Assembly (NCBI GenBank): GCA_031772625.1
Contig: CM062816.1
Span: 627,618,992 to 627,682,991 of the forward strand
DNA from: Pinus tabuliformis
Lineage: Eukaryota > Streptophyta > Pinopsida > Pinales > Pinaceae
Length of the DNA stretch: 64,000 nt
Reading direction: 5' to 3'
In this document: positions 1-11,675 of the stretch, piece by piece
How the letters are laid out: every line of letters starts with the position of its first letter
How positions within the stretch are numbered: the first letter of the stretch is position 1
Notes under the pieces: generated by a model
The model's input: the letters and a program-made list of their open reading frames with translations, nothing else
What the model was told of the DNA's origin: nothing
Databases searched by the model: none
Made by a program: the position numbers and the translations under genes

Positions 1-349
1 GTTGATAGAAAAGAAATCGCTTTTTAGAAAGGGGTCGCAGATGTGTGTTATGAGAAGATCGAAATACCTTTAGACAAGTTGCTTTAGAAAATATGTGACA
101 CATCTTAGATAAGCCTAAAAAACCAGCAAAACCATAAGCCAAAGATAAACCATATAGAGGCAAACAAAAATTATCCATGAATGTCTTCTAGTGCCTTTAA
201 CAAAATGATGATATTAAGACAAAGAAGTGAGTGCCAATCACTCTTGCAAATTCAGGCCACCTTTGTGTTGAAACATTATTCCACAAGACTGAATTATTTC
301 ATTGAAAGATAATTTTCTCATATTGTTGTATATATCCATGAAGGGCTAA

Positions 350-514
350 AGTGGCAATCATATCCTTGTTGTATTTCAACATATTTACCAGGAAGCAAAT
401 AATGTGGCAGATTGTCTATCAAAGGAAAGTCTTCGTGCAGTTTTGGGCATCCTTTGTTACAACTATATTGTGGATGGTACTACTAGGGAGGAAGTCGTGT
501 TGTCACTCATATAA
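350..514 (+). pseudogene. LINE RNase H C-terminal scrap
   Basis: One frame reads HIYQEANNVADCLSKESL, the last conserved block of the plant LINE RNase H domain (H-x-Y-x-E-x-N-x-x-A-D-x-L-S-K). The same block occurs in the much better preserved minus-strand LINE at 21.9 kb. A stop lies just before the fragment (347-349) and another ends it (512-514). No reverse transcriptase is readable on either side. This is a remnant with no expected function. Confidence 0.6.
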
Positions 515-2172
515 CATCTTGTTTTTATTTACTATTACATTATCTTTCCAAGTTGTTTAGTTTTTAGTTGAAAGTATGTCATATGAAGTTCAATATGGGA
601 TATTTTGATATAATGGGACCATAAAGATAATATGGAGATGCGAACTCTCCTCCTATAGTAATGCTTATTTTTAGATATATTAGATACCCACATTTTTGTA
701 GGAACTTATATTTATATATATGGACAAATGTACTCGAATTTATATCTTAATATAAAACCAACTATTTTTTGCCTTTGAAAAAAAGTGGCCTTTATATAGA
801 TTTTGGAGGGACGTTCATGAGGGAAGTTTACTTGAACATTTGTGGAGGGAAAGCAAAAATCATTTTCAAATCGAAATTTGAATTTTTCTTGGAGTCAAAA
901 ACTTTGGTCCAAATTAATTTAATTTTTGGACCAATTTAATAATAAATCATGAAAAATAGTGACTTAATAATAATGAAAGTCCTTCAATGCCCATCGAATT
1001 AATAAGTATCTAATGATGGGTTGCCACATCATCTTTTTGGGGACTTTTACCACAACAAGGAGGCTTGATCTTCCAAAACCAATGATCACCTCATTTGGGG
1101 TTTTGACCTTCAAGATGGGGGCTTCATATTTGAACAATAATATCTCTCAAATCGTGAGAGCCCTCATGACATGCCACATACCGTTTGAATCCACACAACA
1201 AGAAGAATCTGATGATGATGGTCTCCAAGGCAACTTCAATGATTTGAGTCTGCAAAATCTTCAACAAATGCAAGGCGTCTAGGGCTTCTTGTCTTTTAAA
1301 GCTTCTAATCGATGCAAACTAGACAAATATTAAGTGCATTCAAGAATCGACGTTAGCATCAATGATAACACTATTCAACAGATAATGACTTGGCATGATG
1401 GCTAGGTATTGAGGTGGTGATCAAGAGTTTACACTACACACAAGCTACTTGAGGATCCCTAGCTCTTTATACTTCATACACATATAATATGGAGAGCTTA
1501 TTTCCTTATAAAATTGATATAAATTCCATCCCACGATACATGCGAGATAAATAAAGTGGCTTTATAAATTAAAGGCCAAGATTCACATGAAGTAGATCAA
1601 CGATTGTTGAGTCACTAGATTTCAAAGGCCATAACTTTAGTTTCAGATGTCCAAATTGTGTAGATGAGAACTCGCTAGAAAGCTAAAGACATGAAGAAAA
1701 ACTTGGGGATAGTTTCCTTGGCTAAAATGGCATCTACCATGCCCAACAAAATTGTAATCGTGAGTAGTTTTTACTTGGTATTAAATACATTTAAAATATC
1801 ATCAATTTAAAGGTTTTTTCAAACGTTGAAAGTGGGCCCTTCTTGGGGAACAAATGTTAAAGTTTATATTTACCAAAGGCACTTAATTCAATAAGCACAA
1901 AGAGGAAAAAAATCCCTAACTGTAAAGAGGTTGTGAGAAGATGAAGAGAGGATTATAAAAAAGATGTGAAGAACATTCCAAAGGATAAAGTGAACACTCT
2001 TCCAACATAGTAAGTAAAGCGACCTCTTAGTTGAGTCTTTTGATATATTCTTCTAAGCTAACAATTTTCCATCCTTTCATTTCAAAGTAATTTTGAAGGG
2101 TGTTGTAGCGGCTACAACCACCCTCCAAAATTTTGCCTTAGCTTCATTTTGGAGCCTCCCTACCAACCATCC
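515..2172. other. No recognisable gene
   Basis: AT-rich sequence with short open frames only. The longest (1013-1282, plus strand, 89 codons) matches no motif I know. It may be old LTR or intergenic sequence, but I found no paired repeats or primer-binding site. Confidence 0.5.
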
Positions 2173-2315
2173 TAGCAACATGTCTTGCACTATCAAGTAC
2201 ATAAGCCTCATTGGTTTTTTCAGAAGATTGCCAGGCTGTGCATGATTCATTGCTTCACTCCACTCACAAGCTGCCACTCCGGATTCAGTCCAGCTACTGG
2301 CTGAGCAACTCCCTC

Positions 2316-2640
2316 ATAAAATTGCGCAATTCTGGAGGGGAACCAACCTTCCCTCCAGATATTGCGCAAATCTGACTGGCAATCTGCTGGGCTCAGAAAT
2401 TGCACAAATCTGACTGGCAGTCTACTAGGCTCAAAAATTGCGCAAATCTGATTGGCAGTCTGCTGAGCTCAGAAATTGCGCAACCCTGTCAAACAACCTT
2501 CCTTTGGAAAATTGCGCAATCTGGCAGTGTAGCTCATCCCATAAATTGCACAATTATGGGCAACAGTCAGTTGCTCCTCCCAGAAATTGTGGAATCCCTC
2601 TAGACAGCCAGCTCAACTTCCTCCTAGAAATTGCGTAAAA
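2316..2640. repeat. Degenerate AATTGCGCAATT tandem array
   Basis: About nine variants of the palindrome-centred motif (A)AATTGCGCAA(T) recur every 30-45 bases, separated by related spacers such as CTGACTGGCAGTCTGCTGGG. Variants include TTGCACAA and TTGCGTAA. The same array, more decayed, is at 11463-11675 in copy 2. Confidence 0.75.
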
Positions 2641-3385
2641 ATCTCCCTCAGTGAAGCAGGCTGTTGCATGTGCCTTCAGGTTGACTAGTTCCCCCTAGGA
2701 GCGAGAAAACTTGACTTGTATGCATGGGCTGTTTTTTTCCGAAACAACAAAAAAGATACATAAAAAAAGCATCCCTATATTTTAGGGATCTATTTTTAGC
2801 AGCTGGAGATAACATGCAAATATCATTTTTGAAACTTTCCTCCAAGTGTCATTTTTTCCTAGATTTGTGGCATGCGCATCATGAGCCTCCAACTTATTAA
2901 TTTGATGCTTCAGAGCTAATTCTTTACATCGATATTGGAGCTCTGACATCCCACAGCACATCCAGGAGTCTTTGACACATCCAGCTCAACTATTTTCGGG
3001 TAAGTCCACTTTACTTGTCTTTTGCAACATTTCTGTCGCTTTTTGTGTTTTGGCTTATGCGAGTGTTGTCTACTTGATTTATGTGAACATTTTTTGTCAT
3101 TTGCATGCATGTTAGCCTGTACAAGCACCGTTTCAGTTTTTGTTTGCATCTCACTGTTGTCGCATGCATGACATTGTTTTGCACGAATGGTCGCCGATTC
3201 AGCGACTCATTTCACACACATGCGTCTTGTTCCATTTTATAAATCTTGCATTCACTGTTTGCATGCATGATCATTCACACATGCTTACACTCAGTATCGC
3301 CATGCATTCACATATTCATTTTCTTTAAGTTGCCCGTCGGCTGGTCTGGGCAACCTTGGCTCGGACTCTACCTTACCTAGAAAAC

Positions 3386-3530
3386 ATTGTGCAATTCTGA
3401 GACGGAAGGCTCTACCTTCCTCCTAGAAAATGCACAAATATGGCAAGTCACTACCCTCCAGTATTGCCTTGCGCAATTCTGAGAGGTAGTGACTATTGGC
3501 CCAGAAAATTGCATAATGCAGTCCCTCGCC
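3386..3530. repeat. Second AATTGCGCAATT repeat cluster (copy 1)
   Basis: Variants of the same palindromic motif recur with GAGAGGCAGTGACT-type spacers. The cluster continues across the solo LTR at 4152-4285, where the motif returns (AAATTGCGTAAT, AAATTGTGCAAT). It corresponds to 12405-12735 in copy 2. Confidence 0.65.
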
Positions 3531-3553
3531 CTGCATCACTTGCCAGCTAAAAT

Positions 3554-4151
3554 TGTTAGAAAATTATATATTACAGAGTAATGGAACACATAGAATATTG
3601 CATCAATATAAACACAAAAAATGCATAAAACCAGAGAGACGCAGATATACGTGGTTCACCCAGTTTGGGCTACGTCCACCCCGAATAGCCAGTCCTTCCT
3701 TTCTATTATCCAGCAAAATGAAGAGACACAACCTACAACAGATCTGTTGTAATATCCTCTGTTTTCTCTCATAGTCTCACTTCTTTGTTTCTCGCTTGGA
3801 GAATACACATCTATTGCACAGCCTCAAATACAATGTCCTCATACAAAGAGAGGGGTTGCCTTCTAAGGCAAAAAACCCTAAACTAAACATAAGTTCTACC
3901 ATTAGATCATCCGCCTAATGAACGGCCCAGATTGACTAGAAATTACTATACTTTTACAAGGCAATTTTACATCTGTTTTTAGCCGGGGGACCGCTGGCCC
4001 CCGGACCCCCTAGCCGAGGGGATTAGCCCCCTCGGACCCTCGCGAGGGGAACAAGTCCCCCCCACACCGCCCCGGAGGGTTGTACAAACTTCCTGGGGTA
4101 TACATCCGGTTGAAACAAAGACCTCTAAATAATCATGCTCCACACCTAACA
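3554..4151. mobile_element. Solo LTR, 598 bp
   Basis: The segment starts TGTTAG and ends CTAACA, the inverted TG...CA ends of an LTR. It is flanked by AAAAT (3549-3553) and GAAAT (4152-4156), a 5-bp target duplication with one mutation. Copy 2 of the host element has an uninterrupted GAAATTGCG at the same site (near 12575), so this is an insertion with a visible empty site. No internal retrotransposon sequence remains, consistent with LTR-LTR recombination. A GC-rich block inside it (3983-4048) folds into three strong hairpins. Confidence 0.85.
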
Positions 4152-4263
4152 GAAATTGCGTAATCTCAGCACCCAGCAGGCTAGTCTGGATTAATTCCAA
4201 CAATCAACCAACCTCCCGACAGTCCGGACTACCTTTTGTGCAGTTCCGGCAGTCAGCCTCCCA

Positions 4264-7200
4264 GTGGAAATTGTGCAATCCTTGCCAGCAGTTCCCCGGG
4301 TATGTTGCATGTCATCCCTAGAGTTTGCTTTGTTTTTAACTGACATATTTCTTGTCATGCATGTCGCCATGTCTCTAGATATAGCAGGTGTTCATCCGTC
4401 TCTCAGAAGTTCAGGATCAATGGCCTCCAAGAGAGCAGGGTCAAAGGACACCGACGGAAGCGCAACTAGAGCAACAGTTGAGCGAGTGTCTACGAGTTTG
4501 CCAATTTACGAAGACACCAAGTTGATCGTAGACAAAGACATCAAGCTGAAATGGCAAGAGGTCAATGATGCATTCTCAGGCACATTTGGGGAAGATCTCG
4601 AAGACCGCCAAGTCTATGTGAACATTCACAAGTCTGGATTGTACCGGATTGCATGCAGGTATCTCGTGTTCCCATGTGTGGACATGATACATTGGATCAT
4701 CTTGCACACTAATCCTGAGACGATGACATTGAGCAGTGTCAGCGAGACAAAGATTGCTACCTTCAAGGCACATGATTATCAACAGATGTACCACTTTTCG
4801 AAGCCAGTGATCACCATGGAGACACCCTTCAGCATACCCAACAACAATGCCAACTCCAGGGATGTCTTAAAGAACTGGGTGAAGGAGCCGGCCAAATTCA
4901 GGATGACACCCAACTAGATTTACAAGATGAAGATACTGCAGAAGGCGTATTAATACTTGGTCATCTTTGCATGTCGCTTGTATGGCCAAGAGAGCACCGA
5001 AACCTTCCCACATAGTCGAGAGATCACGTTGGGCTAACTGGCCAGTGAAGGCAAAGCATGTAACTGGTCCAACATGTTGGCTCATAGGCTGAAGGAATAG
5101 GTAATAGGAGCTTGGAAGCCACCCAAAGGTTAACAAGCAAAAATCTACATGTCTGCCTACATCTTGGATGCAATCTGTGCCCGTCAAGAGTTCCCGGGCT
5201 TGAAGTGGGCATGGACACTAGCGGAAACCTCTGTGAATACTTATTGTAAATTGTTTTTCGAGTGCATATTTAGAGGAATTATCACACAACTATCAGATCT
5301 TTTTGTCACCCTGGTGTACAAGATGATATTTGAGCAGGATCCGCCTTGCATGTCGAAGGTAGCAATGGAGGCACTGATCGACGTAGTAGATTGGTATGCC
5401 TCACTTTCTGGCACCTTCATATGAATGTACATCGTGGAGAAGCCTTTGCATGTTTTGCCGAAGTTTGCCATGGACAAGCTCATCGTGCAAGAAGTGTCAT
5501 ACCACATCTCGACAAGACTGTCAACTAGGCTGCACAGAAGAAGAAGGCACCTTGGCCCACTCTTCTGTTGTGGATCAGGTTGTACAAGATACAGAACCTC
5601 AAGCATGCAGATGTCGAAATAGAGGAGATCAAGAAATATCTTTTCGACACCCGAAGCTTTAATCCATATGACCCTCATTGTTTTGTGAAGGACCATTGTG
5701 TGAGAGTACAGTTTCGGTGGATCCACGGGGCATGTCATTGGATGAAGGAAGACCCATGGAGATATTGTCACAACTTATCCAGACCCAATGAACTGGTTAA
5801 CATCATTGTGGAATGGTTAGCGAAGCAACGTGAAGCAGCATCCAGGAGAGCACCAACAATAGAGGTAAACAAATCGGTGCGCGAAAAAGGTAAGAGAAAG
5901 ATTGTCGACAGTGCAGAGGCAAAACAAAGTTGCAAGTTCAGAGCAAAACCACTTGTGCAGAAAGGAGCTTTGGTAATAGAGGCGAAGAGGCAACAATGCG
6001 ACAGGAGGAACATGCAAAGGCAGAGATAAAAACAGAGGATGGAGGAAACAATGAAGGAGTTGCATGAGTTAAAGGAGCAAATCCAAAAGGAATAGGAGCT
6101 GCACAAACAGGAGAAGGAAGCGCAACAAGGACAGGTACAACAGGGGGTGCAACATTTACAAACAGATGAAACTGCGCCTATATAGGTAGTAGACTCATAC
6201 GAACAACTGGCACAAAGCAGAGAGGGTGAGCAGTCACAGGAGCAGGACTTTGCTCAAGAGATTGAACAAGTACTTGAGTAGATGGATACAGAGAGGGAGC
6301 AGTGAGAGTTAGAGCAAGACATCGTCCTCATGCCTTACCACCAAGAGGTCGACCCAATAGATTCATTGGATCAGAACTAGAGCAATTCCCAAGCGACCAA
6401 GGAGATACTGAGATCCTCGTAGACAACCCGAAAGAAGAGATGCACAACATATCATTCGACGAGTTGTAGCATAGAGTTGTGCAATCACTTAGAGTGTCTA
6501 CTCCGGATAACAACACATCTCTTGTGCAATTTGAAGAACGAGTGATCGTGTTTAATGTGCGCAAACATCCAATAGCATTGGCCAATGCTACCAGAGCATA
6601 TGGGGAAGCCACTAGCTCGAGTGTTCGCTTCTTGATAGTAGAGAACGAGCGAATGGCTGAGTTACAAATGACCAAGCAGGGAGGAGAATTGGTTACAGCA
6701 TCCACCCGAGCAGAGTTGAAGAAGGCAATATTGGATGAAGTATTGTCCCTTGAGGCAGTCATGCGGACATTGCATTCCAAGTTTGGTACCGTGCATAAGG
6801 CAGTTGTCCATATCAACAGTTAGCAACAACGATGTGTTAGGAGAGCACATATCTTGTCAAACATGCATGCTACTGTTGACTATATGCAAACATGGACAAT
6901 GAGATACAAGGGAGCCCCGTTACACTTGCCCAAGATGATGAAGTCCCGAGTGGTCAAGCTGAAGGCATGCATTCGAAGTCAAATCTTGAACTATGAATAA
7001 CTCCTGCAACTTATCTAGTTTGTAGGCTTCCCATGCACAGGTATTCACAAGCAAGGATGTTGTGTTGTGTGCACATGCAATCCCATCTATTGGGACACTA
7101 ACTGAGGCAAAGCCAAAGGCACAAGTCCGACTGGAGCTTGACTCTACTTTGACGAGTTGATACGCATAACCACCAGTGTAGACTTAGTGATTAGTGCAGA

Positions 7201-7450
7201 CACCATGCATAAGTTTGTCGCTGGTCTAACCGCACTCAAGATAATGATGCGCATGTTATTAGACGAGTTGGACAGAGGAACAATAGCAGTGTACCCAGAT
7301 GCAACAGACGCAAGAGTTCGTTTCCATAAAGATGTCACCACAGAGTACACAGACACTATCGCGGACTACCGAGCTTGGGATCAGTTTGCCACCATCGACC
7401 ACCGTGAGGATTTCGAAGAGTTGGTATTCCCACAGTTGTTTGAGTCATAG
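4264..7450 (+). pseudogene. Large protein of unknown family, copy 1
   Basis: I do not recognise this protein. The most likely start is the ATG at 4420, because both copies share the block beginning MASKRAGSKD; the frame is open upstream to 4264. It reads openly to 4917 (ending KEPAKFRMTPN) and then continues through scattered stops and frame changes: a conserved block with ACNWSNMLAHRLKE near 5060, an open piece at 5568-6029 ending in a Lys/Arg-rich stretch, then a Glu/Gln-rich probable coiled coil to about 6340. Open pieces at 6479-6823 and 7157-7450 supply the C-terminal part. The total would be about 1,000 residues. There is no YxDD, integrase or RNase H motif. It may be a captured or element-specific gene; function unknown. 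Confidence 0.55.
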
Positions 7451-7459
7451 TGATATCTT

Positions 7460-7905
7460 ACATGGCTTGCTCAAGCCTATTTTGTTTCGCATGGGTACAT
7501 GTGTAGATTGTATGTAACGTCTTGTCAAGTGGAACTTCAAGTGTCAATAGTTGAATGTAACAGTCATAGAGTAGTTGAAGAGTCATGAGGGTAGATGAAC
7601 AGTCACAAAGAGGAATGTCAAGGGTCACCCCACCCTTTGCTCTATATACTCCCTCATAACTCATTGTATAGGTTTTTGGTCAACCAAGCTTCCAATAGGA
7701 GTATCTTAGAGAAAGCTTGGAGAGTATTGTAACAAGCCTTGGCTTCTCCAATGTGCAGAGCTAGTACATCTCTTTGGAAAGGGAGGTGACAGTGACTGTA
7801 ATGTTCCGCTATCGAGGCTATTGGTTGGTCATGGTTGTACTATATGATTGGGACTTTCACTTCTTAATATAACAGAGCCAACATGTTTCATGCATATGTT
7901 GTTAT
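7460..7905 (+). promoter_or_regulatory. LTR-like tail with TATA box
   Basis: Directly after the unknown-protein frame ends there is a promoter-like stretch with CTCTATATACTCCCTC near 7640 and short T-rich runs, as in the U3/R part of plant LTRs. I could not find its partner repeat at the 5' end of the element, so the LTR call is tentative. Confidence 0.3.
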
Positions 7906-8466
7906 TGTATTTTAGCTAACTTGTTTACTCTAATGAAATATGTATATGTTTGCTTACGCATGCATGTATGGACTTTTTTTGTATAAGTATGTATGAATCT
8001 TGCTGAAATGTGTTGTTGGTTTAACCATCACTTTGGATTGTTAGCTTACTTGCTTTCCAGTTTGTGATGCATCTTTACTTGTGTGTTCCCTTCTTAGCCA
8101 CGTGCTTTCACAGGTTTCCAAGGGCGCACTCACATCACCCTCCATGTGTTAGAATCGTTCATGCACCTTCCTTGACTTGCTGCATATGTCACACCCTTGC
8201 TACCAACAGGGATATTTTACTTGCCTCTGCGCACAACCACGGTCAAGGTAATACCATACAACCCACTGCTAGGACTCCTACACCAAACGGCTTGAGGTCT
8301 AGTTGGGACTTCTTACCAGGGAGATCCCCTGACATGTTGGCAGATCCAGCACCGTCAACATTTCTAGTGCTAGGAGGGCCAGATGACAAGATGTGTCCTC
8401 TCATCCTATTTTGAACCTTTGCACATCTATCATCGATTCTATTACACTCATCCCTCCGCAATGTCT
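7906..8466. other. Leader-like sequence before the gag-like frame
   Basis: Contains T/G-rich TTTGCTTAC-type runs similar to those at 10320-10450, which flank the other end of the gag-like pseudogene. The pair may mark the ends of one element. No coding block is recognised; the open frame at 8064-8414 resembles nothing known to me. Confidence 0.3.
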
Positions 8467-10031
8467 TTCGCATGCCGAAACTCTCAACATCATGAGGGAG
8501 TTTTTGATCTCTTGTCCGAATTCACGTATGATGGTGAAGGCAAAGTAGCCTAGCTTGAGTACCTAGAAGAATTCTATGTATTCCTTGAGAATGCAGATGA
8601 GTTCTATGCAGAAGAGGTTAGTCTGTTGCTTTCATACACACTTCGTGACCCCCCACAACGGTGGTGCTGGAGTCTACCTCCTAGTAGCGTGCACTCACTT
8701 AACAAGTTATGTGATCTCATTAATATACTTTCCATGATTTTAATCCAGAACCTCTTGACAAAAAATTGCTACAACAACGGAAGGCCCCGCATGAATCGCC
8801 TATGGAATTTTGGGACCGCTTCCATGTGTTGTAGTTTCAAGCTCCGAAAAGTCAGATGAAATTCCAGTATCTCATGGACAGATTTGAGTATTGTCTTACC
8901 AAATATGTTAATCCTAAAAGAAAGTTTAATCCCAAGCCCCGCTCGGCATACTTTGGTGATGGAGCTGCACAATCACAGACAGACGGTCGCTGTCACAAGT
9001 GACTGCCCGTCGTCCCCTCATCAAACAACTCCACCCCTGGAGAGTGATGTGGGAGAACATGTACACACATCTGTTCAACTGTCACATCCTCCCAACATCA
9101 CTTCTCTCAATTTTCCCGCAAATTTGGTTGCGAATCCCATGGGTTGTCACATGTATGTTTTACCTCAACCTTCGTCTTCGTGTTTTGTTGATCCTTCGGA
9201 TTGCACTATCTTGTGCTCTTCCATTTCAGACTCTAAACTTGTTGTGAACGAGGATCAAGTCATTGACGGAGTTGGTGTTACGCAAACAACCTGCGTTATC
9301 ATTCATGAGGAGTATGACTAGGAGCTTGAGCATCAGTCCTCGGTGAAGGATGACTCCTTTCTGTCCGAGCTTCCTCCGTGTTTTCCTGACATCTTTGGTG
9401 ATTTTTCCATCCATGATTTTGCATGTGTATCTCCGTCTATAGATGCACCCGTAGTTGATCATTCGCAGAACACACCGGATGTCCGTCCATCATCCGACAA
9501 TGGAATTATTCATTGAAAATCCACTTGATATTTCATCTGCTTTTTTCAGAAACACAGAGGGTGAATTTTCCTGCTTCTCATCTACCTCTCTGTTTGATTC
9601 ATCAAATCATGAGGATGTGATGAAATCCTTGATTTTGTTGATCATAGCTATCATGATCTATTTACTCCCGTATTCGATCGCGATGATGAATATATCGCAG
9701 TTGATTTTTCAAATCCACCTGTTTATGATGATCTATCTGTTGACGAAGTCGAAACCCCACAGACTGTCGAGGCACTTCAAGCCGAGCTAATGGTTATGTC
9801 AAGCCCTCGTTATCATGAGGTTGGTTTCACTTCCGATCAGGAAATTGTTGAAACACCCAAGGCTCGTCATCACTCATCTATATGCATTGAAGATCAATCT
9901 CACACACAGATTATGCTTCCTCCACTCAAACTACATGATCCCATCGCTCATGCATTGGAGGAGTCGTACATAGCAAGCACACATGCACGACGCAAGTTGT
10001 CTTTGTGTCTTTTGTTTTCTTGCATGTCATA
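8467..10031 (+). pseudogene. Gag-like protein of a Ty3-type element, decayed
   Basis: Read across frames, this gives a capsid-like pattern: FLENADEFYAEEVSLLLSYT, then RWCWSLPPSSVHSLNKLCDL, then LLQQRKAPHESPMEFWDRF and MKFQYLMDRFEYC. This is the retrotransposon gag arrangement (W-x3-LP ... E-x6-F-x-RF). A long acidic tail follows (8884-9321, then 9455-9790 and 9790-10032 in other frames) containing VDEVETPQTVEALQAELMV. No zinc knuckle, protease or polymerase follows. At least one in-frame stop and several frameshifts are present. It is probably the body of a non-autonomous element. The gag call is moderately secure; the tail has no known function. Confidence 0.5.
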
Positions 10032-11325
10032 GTGAAGAGTATGCGTAGGCTTAACAACTGCATGCAGTGTCACACAACACCATGGTAAGTCCACAGATTG
10101 CATGTCATACACTTGCACTCACTTATGTTATGTGGACACATTTAAACTTGGAGTGTGTTTGTCTTCATTGTTATATCTTTCATGTTTGCTGGTTCACACA
10201 GTTGTGTTGTTCGCGAAACATGCCTTCACCAACATGGGTCAACTAATGCGTCGGTGGGTGCATTGGAAGAATCACTTCATGTGAGTAGACCCATGCACCG
10301 TTAGCTTTGGAGTAGGAGTAGTGTTTGCTTTTGGTTTGTTTGCTTCTTAGCTTACATGTTTGTTTGCTTGCATGCTTGTTTGCTTACTTGCTTTGCTTAC
10401 GCATTTACTTATGGTTTTTCTTTGTTTTGTGTTTGTTTGCTTATTTATGTTCGTAGGTTAGTTTCACATGAAACCGTGCGTGACACTTGAAACAAGTTGG
10501 GTAAAGTACAAGAGGACTTATGCAGTTATCAATACTTGGTTATTTGTTGTCCTGCCTCTGTATGAAAAACTTGTAATCTTCAGTCCATGATACGTCGATG
10601 GAAAATACGTACTATTCGAAGTGAACCTTGATGAAAACACAACACTTGTACGCTAACTAGTGTCACCTACTCTAGTCGGTTGCTTTTGGGTTAACCCTTG
10701 TCAGCTTGGTTAAGTTGACTAAGGTGAGGGGGAAAACCTTAACAAGCATGTCAAGGGTATATATAAACTTCTTCTTTGAAGAAACAACCTCTTCTTCTTT
10801 CAATAAGTAGGGATCCCTCTTCCCCCTCTGAAATGAATAAGTGCTATTCACAGTTATGAAAAATAAAAAATGGAAAAATGAAAATGTGAAAAAATTTCGA
10901 AAAATGAAAAATGAATAAGGCAAAAGAAGAGAAAGGATTCATGTGAAGAGAGGTGATTCAAGTAACTCCGCCAGGGTACTAACCAAGTTGGCTTGTAGCG
11001 GAGCGATGCTTGTGTTCCTGTGTGACTCCGCCAGGGTACTGTCCAGGCCTGCTGGCAGCGGAGCAACACCAGAGATGAAACTAAAACTCTGACGACCATA
11101 CTGCTTGTGCACCAATACACCCCTCATCCCCAATCGAAACAATTGTGTTGGCTTGGCTTGGAATGTGTGTCAACCGATCAAGAGCTTAGGAGATGCTACA
11201 GCTTACAATCAAGCAAGTGTGGAAACCAAGATGAACAAAGAATTGAACAATACTTTCAGAGGTGTTAGACTTTCTTTTCTTGAACAAGGTCCATTCAGAG
11301 AGCTGGAGTTCTACCAATGTGTCGA
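10032..11325. other. Non-coding 3' part of gag-like element
   Basis: Holds TTTGCTTGC-type low-complexity sequence (10320-10450), a TATATAAA box near 10755 followed by CTTCTTTGAAGAA, an A-rich block (10857-10920) and a two-unit hairpin repeat (10965-11080). These suggest an LTR and tail, but no matching second LTR was found. No credible gene. Confidence 0.35.
10965..11080. repeat. Two-unit tandem repeat with CTCCGC/GCGGAG stems
   Basis: Two units of about 58 bp each begin ACTCCGCCAGGGTACT and end in a GCGGAG block (TGTAGCGGAG, GGCAGCGGAG). CTCCGC and GCGGAG are reverse complements, so each unit can form a hairpin. The centres differ while the arms are conserved. Confidence 0.6.
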
Positions 11326-11462
11326 GTAGCATGTCTTGCACTGTCAAGTAAATAAGCCTCATTGGTTTTTCAGCAGCTTGCCAGCCTGTGCATGATTCAT
11401 TGCTTCACTCCCCTCACAAGTTGCCACTCCAGACTTAATCCAACTATTGGCTGAGCAACTCC

Positions 11463-11675
11463 CTCAGAAAATTGCGCAATTTTGGAGGGGAACCAACCTT
11501 CCCTCCAGAAATTACGCAAATCTTACTAGCAGTTAGCTGGGCTCAGAAATTGCGCAATCCTATCAAATAGTCTGGAAAATTGCATAATTTGGCCCAACAG
11601 TATAGCTCAGCCCAAAAATTACGCAATTCTAGGCAGCAGTCAGTTTCTCCTCCTAGAAATTGCGCAAAAATCTCC
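11463..11675. repeat. AATTGCGCAATT array, copy 2
   Basis: Six variants of the palindrome-centred motif, including AAATTACGCAAAT and AAATTGCATAAT, at 25-45 base spacing. Matches the array at 2316-2640 but has lost units. Confidence 0.7.

Larger units (their letters stand above)
2173..7450 (+). mobile_element. Unknown-protein element, copy 1
   Basis: From about 2173 to 6570 this sequence runs parallel to 11326-14548, starting at a shared CATGTCTTGCACT block. In both copies the order is: leader with AATTGCGCAATT-type repeats, a T-rich stretch, a second set of those repeats, then a long decayed reading frame. Copy 1 is longer because it has a solo LTR at 3554-4151, retains about 490 bp (about 5415-5905) missing from copy 2, and continues the reading frame to 7450. 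No reverse transcriptase, integrase or transposase is visible, so it would be non-autonomous. The class (perhaps LTR-retrotransposon) is inferred from a TATA-bearing, LTR-like tail after 7460. Confidence 0.6.

Noticed and set aside
2316-2640. ATTGCGCAAT as a C/EBP-type binding site
   Set aside because: It equals the animal C/EBP consensus, but plants lack that family; the match is coincidental.
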